The notes beneath the pieces were generated by a model. The model ran no database searches, had not been told where the DNA came from, and saw only the letters and a list, made by a program, of their open reading frames with translations. DNA of 5,592 nt. Source: Verrucomicrobiota bacterium (GTDB taxonomy: Bacteria > Verrucomicrobiota > Verrucomicrobiae > Chthoniobacterales > UBA10450). A program made the position numbers and the translations under genes. The stretch lies in contig QHOZ01000015.1 in the NCBI GenBank assembly GCA_003219495.1, forward strand, positions 3,870-9,461. Direction: 5' to 3'. Of the stretch, positions 1 through 4,910 are shown in pieces (the first letter of the stretch is position 1; every line of letters starts with the position of its first letter).

Positions 1-711
1 GAGCAGGCGCGCTTTCAACACTTTGGCGATCCGCACCAGCCGCGCGTCCGTTCCAAGGTCCGCATCCTCCGCGGAAGTTTCGTGAATTCTCAACTCCAAC
101 TCTCGAGAACCCTGGAGTTGATTGAGAATTTCGAGACCACGACGGCCGCGTTCGCGCTTGGTCGGATCGTGCGAATCGGCGAGGGTTTGTAATTCATCGA
201 GGATAAACCGCGGCACAATGAGTGAGCTGCTCAGAAATCCGGTCGCGCACAGATCGGCAATGCGTCCGTCGATGATCACGTTGGTGTCGACGACGAGCGG
301 TTCGTGTTGCGTCGTTTCGCGGGCGAATCGCACGTAGGGAATGATCAGCGAGAATTCATCGCGACTACTCCGCATTGCCAGCATCATTCCGAGGTAACCG
401 AAGACCGCGTACACGACGAGGCGCACCGCCCATTGCATTGTTTCGGATTGATAACGCAAAACCTGCGACGCCATGAGCAAGTTCGCGAAGATCAGGCCGA
501 GCAAGAGCCCGAACGTCGCGGACGAAAACAATCGAAGGGAAACGCCTTTGAGGAGACGATCAGCCAGAATGACGACAAGGCCGAGGAGCAAGCCGAGCAC
601 GAGCCCGGTCCATAGATTTCCGGTCAACGCCGAGGAAATGTTCGCACCGATCGCCGCGCAGAAGGTGACGAAAAACGCGCGCAGCAAATTGATCGTGAGT
701 AATGGCGTCAC
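1..711 (-). CDS. Membrane-anchored PIN-domain protein (YacL / PIN-TRAM type), 3' end cut by window edge
   Basis: The minus-strand frame is open from a GTG at 711 to the window edge, giving 237 visible residues. The N-terminal half is hydrophobic, with four likely membrane segments (about residues 4-24, 34-53, 61-85 and 94-113). A PIN domain follows from about residue 139. It starts with VDTNVIIDGRI (D142 is the first metal-binding Asp), then E173 in ILDEL, then D222 in TDARLVRIAK. The fourth acidic residue and any C-terminal TRAM RNA-binding domain would lie beyond the edge. Four membrane helices plus a PIN domain match the B. subtilis YacL family, which is about 366 residues long. PIN domains are usually Mg-dependent RNases, but the role of this membrane family is poorly known. 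The GTG directly follows the mlaD stop (TAAGTG) and has a strong GGAGGT six bases upstream, so it is probably co-translated with mlaD. The family call is firm; an RNase function is inference. Confidence 0.88.
   Translation of the reverse strand, partial: MTPLLTINLLRAFFVTFCAAIGANISSALTGNLWTGLVLGLLLGLVVILADRLLKGVSLRLFSSATFGLLLGLIFANLLMASQVLRYQSETMQWAVRLVVYAVFGYLGMMLAMRSSRDEFSLIIPYVRFARETTQHEPLVVDTNVIIDGRIADLCATGFLSSSLIVPRFILDELQTLADSHDPTKRERGRRGLEILNQLQGSRELELRIHETSAEDADLGTDARLVRIAKVLKARLL
85..130 (-). repeat. Imperfect inverted repeat inside the PIN-protein gene
   Basis: AATTCTCAACTCCA (85-98) pairs with TGGAGTT (113-119) and GAGAATT (124-130), giving two 7-bp stems interrupted by a 4-base bulge (GATT), with a 14-base loop holding the palindrome TCTCGAGA (101-108). 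It lies in the coding sequence for residues around 194-209 of the PIN protein (EILNQLQGSRELELRI). Confidence 0.6.
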
Positions 712-1584
712 TTAGCGACCTCCAGCCTGACTGCGTGGGGGTTTGCTCTGATCGCGCGAAGTATTGTCGATCTTCGCGGCGCTGTCGCGATAAAAAAGAA
801 CACCATGCGCTCGCAAATTACTGACCAGCGCGCGCAGATTTTCGGCGAGCTCCTGATTCGTTAAGAGCGCGGCAAGCAATCCTTTGCCTTGCGTCGCGGA
901 GGTCACCACTTTTTGCAAACCGTCCGCCGCTTTCCGCGTCGAATCCATCGCTTCATCGGCTTTGTCCACCACCGGGCCAAGTTTCTTTGACGCGTCGGCG
1001 AAATTTCCGGTCGCTTCATTCAAATGGGCAACGCTCGATTTCAAATTATCCGTCGTCTCTTTTGAGAACACATCCTGATTCAAACGCGTGACGGTGGTGT
1101 CGAGTTTTTGCACCACGCCGCGCAAGTCCCCGACCAACGCGCCGCCTTCGCGAGTGAGATCGTCGATTCCAGTTTCGCGTGTGCCGTTGATGTAAGAGTT
1201 CGGCGCCAGAAATTTCGTTGGCGCGCCGGGCGGCATCGTCACGTTTACGAACCGGTCGCCGAGCAGTCCCGAGCTGCCGACGGTAAACTTGCTCGTCTCG
1301 GGAATTTTCACGTAATCGTAAATCTTCAGCGGCACCGCCACGCCGTTTCCTTCGCGAACCAGACGCGGACCGCCCGCGACTTTGCCGATGCGCGCGCCCG
1401 CGAGTAAAACATCCGAACCTTTCAGCAGACCGCTCGCGTCGCTAAAACGAATCGTGATCGGGTAGTAGGTTTTGAAGCCTTCGCCGAGCCTGCCAAACTG
1501 CACGACGAGCGCACCGAGCGCGGCCAGCCCGGCAAAAACAAAAATGCCGACCTTGAATTCCAAACCTCGCTCGTGCCGGTTCAT
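712..1584 (-). CDS. mlaD: MlaD-family MCE protein of a phospholipid ABC transporter
   Basis: This 290-aa protein is the lipid-binding, periplasm-facing part of an Mla-type ABC transporter. A short cytoplasmic N-terminus is followed by one membrane anchor (about residues 11-29) and an MCE domain (about 42-118). Typical MCE features are FSDASGLLKGSDVLLAGARIGKV and the domain-closing TVGSSGLLGDRFVNV, which includes the hydrophobic pore-loop region. Residues 140-265 are predicted helical and rich in Thr, Asn, Lys and Asp. The tail GLLAALLTNQELAENLRALVSNLRAHGVLFYRD resembles that of other long MCE proteins. At 290 residues it is much longer than E. coli MlaD (183), and the extra length is this helical part. 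The ATG at 1584 is the first start after an in-frame stop; its upstream Shine-Dalgarno is weak. It lies 46 bases downstream of mlaF in the same operon. Confidence 0.93.
   Translation of the reverse strand: MNRHERGLEFKVGIFVFAGLAALGALVVQFGRLGEGFKTYYPITIRFSDASGLLKGSDVLLAGARIGKVAGGPRLVREGNGVAVPLKIYDYVKIPETSKFTVGSSGLLGDRFVNVTMPPGAPTKFLAPNSYINGTRETGIDDLTREGGALVGDLRGVVQKLDTTVTRLNQDVFSKETTDNLKSSVAHLNEATGNFADASKKLGPVVDKADEAMDSTRKAADGLQKVVTSATQGKGLLAALLTNQELAENLRALVSNLRAHGVLFYRDSAAKIDNTSRDQSKPPRSQAGGR
718..723 (-). promoter_or_regulatory. Ribosome binding site for the PIN protein
   Basis: GGAGGT on the minus strand lies inside the last codons of mlaD, six bases (CGCTAA) before the GTG at 711. It is the strongest Shine-Dalgarno sequence in the leftward operon and fixes the non-ATG start of the PIN gene. 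Confidence 0.75.
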
Positions 1585-1604
1585 CTTCGGTGATTGTCGA
1601 TCTT

Positions 1605-1630
1605 AGCGCGCAATTCGCAAGGCACGCGCT
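1605..1630 (-). other. Possible small hairpin between mlaF and mlaD
   Basis: Immediately after the mlaF stop, the minus strand reads AGCGCG, a 14-base loop region, then CGCGCT, giving a perfect 6-bp stem extendable by two G-U pairs. No T-run follows, so it is not a classic intrinsic terminator. It could be a processing or stability element inside the operon, or chance in a sequence rich in GCGC. Confidence 0.25.
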
Positions 1631-2401
1631 TCAGCTACTCCCGCCTTCCGATCGCCCCTGAAGAAAATCCTGGATCAACGGATCCGTCGCGCTGCGCAAT
1701 TCCTCCGGCGTTCCGTGAAAATAAATCCGTCCTTCGTGCAAATAAGCGATCTTGTTCGCAACGTGAAAGGCGTTCTTCATGTCGTGCGTCACGACAATGC
1801 TCGTGACACCGAGCCGGTCCTGTAATCGGCAAATCAATTTGTTGATTGAATCGGAGACAACCGGATCCAATCCCGAAGTCGGCTCGTCATAGAGAATGCA
1901 CGACGGCTGGCGAATGATCGAACGCGCGAGCCCAACGCGTTTCTTCATTCCGCCGCTCAAGTTGACCGGCATTTTGTCGTCCTGTCCCTGCAGCTCCATG
2001 ACCTCAAGCATTTCGGTCACGCGTTTCTGCAGAACTTGCGGATTGCGCTCGCCCGCTTCCTTCAACGGAAAGGCGATGTTTTCGGCCACCGTCATCGAAT
2101 CGAAAAGCGCCGCGCCCTGAAAAAGAATTCCGACCTTCTGCCGGATCGCCGCCAGCTGGCGCTCGTTCATTTCGATAATGTTTTGGCCCTCGATCCAGAT
2201 TTGGCCGGCAGTTGGCCTCATCAAACCGATGAGATGTTTCAGCAAAACGCTCTTGCCGCCGCCGCTACGGCCGATGATCGCCAATGTTTCGCCGCGTCCG
2301 ACTTGAAGATCGACCCCGCGCAAAATTTCCTGCTCGCCGATTTTTTTTACCAAACCGCGAACGGAAATCATCGAACCGTTCCGTTCATCCTGCGTGCTCA
2401 T
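1631..2401 (-). CDS. mlaF: MlaF-family ABC transporter ATP-binding protein
   Basis: This 256-aa cytoplasmic ATPase powers lipid movement through MlaE. All nucleotide-binding motifs are intact: Walker A GRSGGGKS (residues 44-51), Q-loop Gln95 in ILFQGAALF, signature LSGGM (148-152), Walker B CILYDE with D172 and catalytic E173, D-loop SGLDP (176-180), and switch His206 in VVTHD. The GAALFDSMTVAENIAFPL stretch after the Q-loop is typical of the Mla/Ttg2A/Mkl subfamily rather than other ABC importers. The ATG at 2401 overlaps the mlaE stop as ATGA, which implies translational coupling and explains the lack of a clear Shine-Dalgarno. An internal ATG at 2371 (Met11) is an alternative start, because the first ten residues are polar and precede the domain. 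An A8 run lies near codons 18-20. Confidence 0.95.
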   Translation of the reverse strand: MSTQDERNGSMISVRGLVKKIGEQEILRGVDLQVGRGETLAIIGRSGGGKSVLLKHLIGLMRPTAGQIWIEGQNIIEMNERQLAAIRQKVGILFQGAALFDSMTVAENIAFPLKEAGERNPQVLQKRVTEMLEVMELQGQDDKMPVNLSGGMKKRVGLARSIIRQPSCILYDEPTSGLDPVVSDSINKLICRLQDRLGVTSIVVTHDMKNAFHVANKIAYLHEGRIYFHGTPEELRSATDPLIQDFLQGRSEGGSS

Positions 2402-3195
2402 TGGTAACCGGCCGGATAAATGACGTTCAGGGTCATGGTCAGGAAAAAATTGCTAATGAGGACCGCGAGGGACGCGTTCACCACCGCTTCGGTCGTCGCA
2501 CGGCCGACCCCGACTGCACCCTCGCGCGCGGTCAATCCTTTGTGACAGCTGATGAAGACGATCAGGATTCCAAAGACAAATGCTTTCGAGATTCCCATGA
2601 TGATGTCGCGATTGCGGGTCCAGCGCACCATGTTCGCCATGTAATACGTGCCGTTGATCTCGAGCAAAAAGATCGCCACGAAATATCCCACCGCGATTCC
2701 GACCGCGATACATTCCGCAACGAGCAGCGGCATCGCCACCATCATCGCGAGCGCGCGCGGCACGACGAGATAATCCGTGGGATAAACTGCGAGGGCACGC
2801 AACGCATCGATCTGTTCGGTCACTTTCATCGTGCCGATCTCGGCAGACATCGCCGCGCCCACGCGTCCCGTGACCATGAGCGCGGTCAACACCGGGCCGA
2901 GCTCGCGCATCAATGCGACTGAAACGACCGCGCCGGTTGCCGAGCCCATGCCGATCTTGTGAAATTGGAAATACGTTTGCGCGGAAAACACCGCGCCGGT
3001 AAACCCGCCGGTGATCACCACGACGAGCTGCGAAAGCAATCCGATCTCGACGACTTGGCTCAGGAACAGTTTCCAGCGGAGTCGATGAGTGAAGAGCGAT
3101 TGAAACGTGTCGCCCGCGAGCATGACGACTTCGCCGAGATATTGAACAAAGCGCAGGAGCGGCCGGCCAAGCGCGTTAAAAAATCGGGCGAACAT
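2398..3195 (-). CDS. mlaE: MlaE-family ABC transporter permease
   Basis: This 265-aa inner-membrane permease is the channel partner of MlaF and MlaD. It has an amphipathic N-terminus (about residues 1-45) and then about five hydrophobic segments (about 53-76, 85-110, 148-178, 205-218 and 236-260). The diagnostic family motif is present at 97-131: RELGPVLTALMVTGRVGAAM, followed by SAEIGTMKVTEQIDAL. This cytoplasmic stretch contacts the ATPase. The length matches E. coli MlaE (260). The ATG at 3195 is the first start after an in-frame TAG and lies 11 bases after the stop of the 86-aa gene. No good Shine-Dalgarno is visible (GGAG is 16 bases away), so expression may depend on coupling to the upstream gene. 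The stop overlaps the mlaF start by four bases. Confidence 0.95.
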   Translation of the reverse strand: MFARFFNALGRPLLRFVQYLGEVVMLAGDTFQSLFTHRLRWKLFLSQVVEIGLLSQLVVVITGGFTGAVFSAQTYFQFHKIGMGSATGAVVSVALMRELGPVLTALMVTGRVGAAMSAEIGTMKVTEQIDALRALAVYPTDYLVVPRALAMMVAMPLLVAECIAVGIAVGYFVAIFLLEINGTYYMANMVRWTRNRDIIMGISKAFVFGILIVFISCHKGLTAREGAVGVGRATTEAVVNASLAVLISNFFLTMTLNVIYPAGYQ

Positions 3196-3206
3196 TTTTC
3201 GCTACA

Positions 3207-3467
3207 TCAAACTCCGAGCGGCTGCGTTTTCGTTTTGGGCCGAAGCTCGGGCGGGATCGCGCCGATGAATCGCGGCTCGAGCGAAAGTTTTCGAAAAATG
3301 GCGCGGATTTCGCGGAAGGTGATGATGGGCTCGTCGAGCTCGAAGTAAACGAGATTGTGATTGCGGTCGACTTTGTAGCGCACCCCGGGAATCGCGCTGA
3401 GCTGATGATCAAGCTCGAGGATCTTGTCGAGATCGTTCAAGCCCGCGGCGTAGACTTCCAGTTCCAA
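3207..3467 (-). CDS. Small protein of unknown function, first gene of the mla operon
   Basis: I do not recognise this 86-aa protein. The sequence suggests an alternating beta-alpha-beta-beta-alpha-beta order: strand LEVYAAG, helix LNDLDKILELDHQLSAIP, strands VRYKVDRNHN and LVYFELDEP, helix ITFREIRAIFRKLS, and a short strand EPRFIGAI. That is the ferredoxin-like plan of ACT and heavy-metal-associated domains, but there is no CxxC metal motif (no cysteine at all). No signal peptide or membrane segment is seen, so it is probably cytoplasmic. The TTG at 3467 is the only standard start upstream of the conserved-looking part. GGTGGG lies six bases before it. It ends 11 bases before mlaE on the same strand, so it probably leads the operon. 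A role with MlaEF is inferred from position alone. That it is a real gene is supported by protein-like composition and tight spacing. Confidence 0.7.
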   Translation of the reverse strand: MELEVYAAGLNDLDKILELDHQLSAIPGVRYKVDRNHNLVYFELDEPIITFREIRAIFRKLSLEPRFIGAIPPELRPKTKTQPLGV

Positions 3468-3473
3468 AAGAAA

Positions 3474-3479
3474 CCCACC
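3474..3479 (-). promoter_or_regulatory. Possible ribosome binding site for the 86-aa gene
   Basis: GGTGGG on the minus strand, six bases (TTTCTT) before the TTG at 3467. It is a moderate Shine-Dalgarno match and the main support for the TTG start, since no ATG or GTG exists in the open frame upstream. Confidence 0.45.
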
Positions 3480-3494
3480 GTTTGCGCGAAGCGC

Positions 3495-3498
3495 GGAG
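3495..3498 (+). promoter_or_regulatory. Ribosome binding site for the lipoprotein
   Basis: GGAG lies eight bases before the ATG at 3507 and selects it over the second ATG at 3522. An ATG at 3499 directly after the GGAG opens only a two-codon frame (ATGAGTAG) that ends just before 3507. Confidence 0.6.
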
Positions 3499-3506
3499 AT
3501 GAGTAG

Positions 3507-3536
3507 ATGTCGATCCTGACGATGTCGATCTTGCGG
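3507..3536 (+). repeat. 15-bp imperfect tandem duplication at the lipoprotein start
   Basis: Two adjacent 15-base units (3507-3521 and 3522-3536) each begin ATGTCGATC and match at 12 of 15 positions. They encode MSILT then MSILR. The duplication gives the gene two in-frame ATG codons. Confidence 0.75.
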
Positions 3537-4019
3537 CCAAAATCAGTTTTGTTGGCAGCGGCCGTCTCGCTTTTGGTGGGCTGCCAGACTCCGGAATCAG
3601 GAATTCAGAATGCGAAGATCGCGATGCAGCAGCGGATCGCGGCCGAACCGACCGGCGATTACTACATTGGCCGGCGTTACTTCAAACCGGATTTCAAATT
3701 CTGGGGATACGTGCGCAAGCCGGGCCAACCCTGGAACACGGCCCAGCTCGTGATGTTGAACGAAAAACAGAAACTCGCGCCCGATCGCGAGCAGGTGAAG
3801 TTCGGCTTCGACAACAATTACGAGTACAAGCTCTACGGCAATTTCAGCGGCGACAAGGTTTACGAACCCGCGAGCAACCACGTTTATCCCGAATTCGTGC
3901 TCAAGAACTACGAGCTCATCTCGACCAATCCGCCTCCGATTTTCAAGAGTCAGCTCAGCGGCAGCGCCCAGGCCGCAAACACGCGCTACGTCATCGAGAA
4001 ACCGGAGCCGGAGTTCTAA
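3507..4019 (+). CDS. Predicted outer-membrane lipoprotein of unknown function
   Basis: This 170-aa protein has a lipoprotein signal peptide: short N-region with R10 and K12, hydrophobic core SVLLAAAVSLL, and lipobox LVGC with the lipidated Cys at position 26. The next residue is Gln, not Asp, so by the enterobacterial rule it would go to the outer membrane. The mature part (27-170) has no family I can name with certainty. It is rich in aromatic residues, with GDYYIGRRYFKPDFKFWGYVRKPGQPW (in two stretches around 50-76), NNYEYKLYGNFSGDKVYEP and HVYPEFVLKNYELIS, which suggests a small beta-rich domain. From memory it resembles small lipoproteins common in Verrucomicrobiota. It is divergent from the mla operon and directly precedes xerC with no spacer. 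A link to lipid transport is conceivable from position, but it does not look like MlaA. Confidence 0.85.
   Translation: MSILTMSILRPKSVLLAAAVSLLVGCQTPESGIQNAKIAMQQRIAAEPTGDYYIGRRYFKPDFKFWGYVRKPGQPWNTAQLVMLNEKQKLAPDREQVKFGFDNNYEYKLYGNFSGDKVYEPASNHVYPEFVLKNYELISTNPPPIFKSQLSGSAQAANTRYVIEKPEPEF
4010..4013 (+). promoter_or_regulatory. Ribosome binding site for the tyrosine recombinase
   Basis: GGAG inside the last codons of the lipoprotein, six bases (TTCTAA) before the TTG at 4020. The spacing is ideal and supports the TTG start. The lipoprotein stop codon lies within the spacer, so translation of the two genes is probably coupled. Confidence 0.65.
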
Positions 4020-4907
4020 TTGAGCGCGCGCGACTCGCTCGCGGAAGATTTTTTCCGGTATCTCGCCGTCGAACGAAACGCGTCGCCGCAGACATTAAAG
4101 GCTTATCGCCAGGCGTTGTCGGCGTTTCGCGCCCAAAACGCCAAGTCATGGAAGCAATGCACGACTGACGATTTTCGCGATTATCTGTTCGCGATCATGA
4201 AGCGCGGCCAGGCGCGTTCGTATGTGCGATTGCAATTTTCCGCGCTCCGCGCGTTCTACAAATTCCTCGCGGACCGCAAAAAGCTGCGGACGGATCCGCT
4301 CCGCGCGCTGCAACTTCCGAAACTGGAAAAGAAATTGCCGCTCGTTCTGACGCGGCAACAAATCGACGAATTGCTCGGCGCGCCCTTAAAAATCGACAAA
4401 GAGCGCGCCGCGCCTGAGTGGATGCCCCTGCGAGACGTCGCGGTGATGGAACTTTTTTACAGCAGCGGCTTGCGCTTGAGCGAGCTGGCCGCGCTGGATG
4501 TGAACGATGTCGATCTTTACACCGAGTCGGTGCGCGTTTTTGGAAAAGGCCGGAAGGAACGCGTCTGTCCGATTGGCGCGCCGGCGCTGGACGCGATTCA
4601 GAAGTATCGCTCAGCCGCGAACGTGCATTCGGGCGCGCTGTTCATCAACAAATCCCGGAAGCGAATTTCACCGCGCTCGATTTGGCTGATCTTGAAACGT
4701 TATCTCCGGCACACGTCGATTCCGATCTCGATTAGTCCGCATAAGCTTCGCCACAGTTTCGCGACGCACATGCTCGACCGCGGCGCCGATCTGCGCAGTG
4801 TTCAGGCGTTGCTCGGTCACGCGAGTTTGTCGACGACGCAAATTTACACGCACGTCACTGTCGAGCGTTTGAAGAAGGCTTACGCCGACGCGCATCCGCG
4901 CGCGTAG
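4020..4907 (+). CDS. xerC: XerC/XerD-type tyrosine recombinase
   Basis: This 295-aa site-specific recombinase is of the type that resolves chromosome dimers at dif. Residues 5-90 form the SAM-like DNA-binding N-domain (FFRYLAVERNASPQTLKAYR, and SALRAFYKFL). Residues 108-290 form the catalytic domain. All catalytic residues are present: R152 (SGLRLSEL), K176 (GKGRKER), H241 and R244 (SPHKLRHSFATH), H267 (LLGHASL) and nucleophile Y276 (STTQIYTHV). The length matches E. coli XerC and XerD (298 each), and it ends in AHPRA like both. XerC versus XerD cannot be settled here; the linker LPKLEKKLPLVLT and the tail lean to XerC. TTG at 4020 is the only start: it directly follows the in-frame stop of the lipoprotein and the next ATG is at codon 60. 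It looks like a housekeeping enzyme rather than an integrase, with no phage or integron context. Confidence 0.93.
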   Translation: MSARDSLAEDFFRYLAVERNASPQTLKAYRQALSAFRAQNAKSWKQCTTDDFRDYLFAIMKRGQARSYVRLQFSALRAFYKFLADRKKLRTDPLRALQLPKLEKKLPLVLTRQQIDELLGAPLKIDKERAAPEWMPLRDVAVMELFYSSGLRLSELAALDVNDVDLYTESVRVFGKGRKERVCPIGAPALDAIQKYRSAANVHSGALFINKSRKRISPRSIWLILKRYLRHTSIPISISPHKLRHSFATHMLDRGADLRSVQALLGHASLSTTQIYTHVTVERLKKAYADAHPRA

Positions 4908-4910
4908 CGA

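Larger units (their letters stand above)
3468..3506. promoter_or_regulatory. Compact divergent intergenic region between the mla operon and the lipoprotein gene
   Basis: Only 39 bases separate the two divergent start codons (TTG at 3467 leftward, ATG at 3507 rightward), and both ribosome binding sites lie in this stretch. There is no room for two full promoters, so at least one must lie inside the opposing coding sequence. I could not identify a convincing -35/-10 pair on either strand. Confidence 0.4.

Noticed and set aside
122..715. Three rightward open frames in the first 700 bases
   Set aside because: They are antisense to the PIN-domain gene, which has clear membrane segments, PIN motifs and a strong ribosome binding site.
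2284..2922. Rightward 212-codon open frame opposite mlaE and mlaF
   Set aside because: It lies fully antisense to two well-supported genes, and its product is full of Arg, His and Asp with no domain pattern. It is a codon-bias shadow of GC-rich genes.
3176..3412. Leftward 78-codon frame overlapping the 86-aa gene
   Set aside because: It is Ser/Arg-rich low-complexity sequence, whereas the competing frame has a regular secondary-structure pattern and a start with a ribosome binding site.
3400..3506. Sigma-70-type promoter for the lipoprotein (TTGTCG near 3424 as a -35)
   Set aside because: No acceptable -10 box occurs at 16-18 bases spacing, and promoter consensus in this lineage is uncertain.
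4418..4735. Rightward 105-codon frame within xerC
   Set aside because: It lies in another frame inside the intact catalytic domain of the recombinase and has no recognisable motif.
4020..4907. Possible mobile integrase or a dif site next to the recombinase
   Set aside because: The protein has housekeeping XerC/XerD length and tail. I found no dif-like 28-bp site, attachment repeat, excisionase or phage gene in the window.
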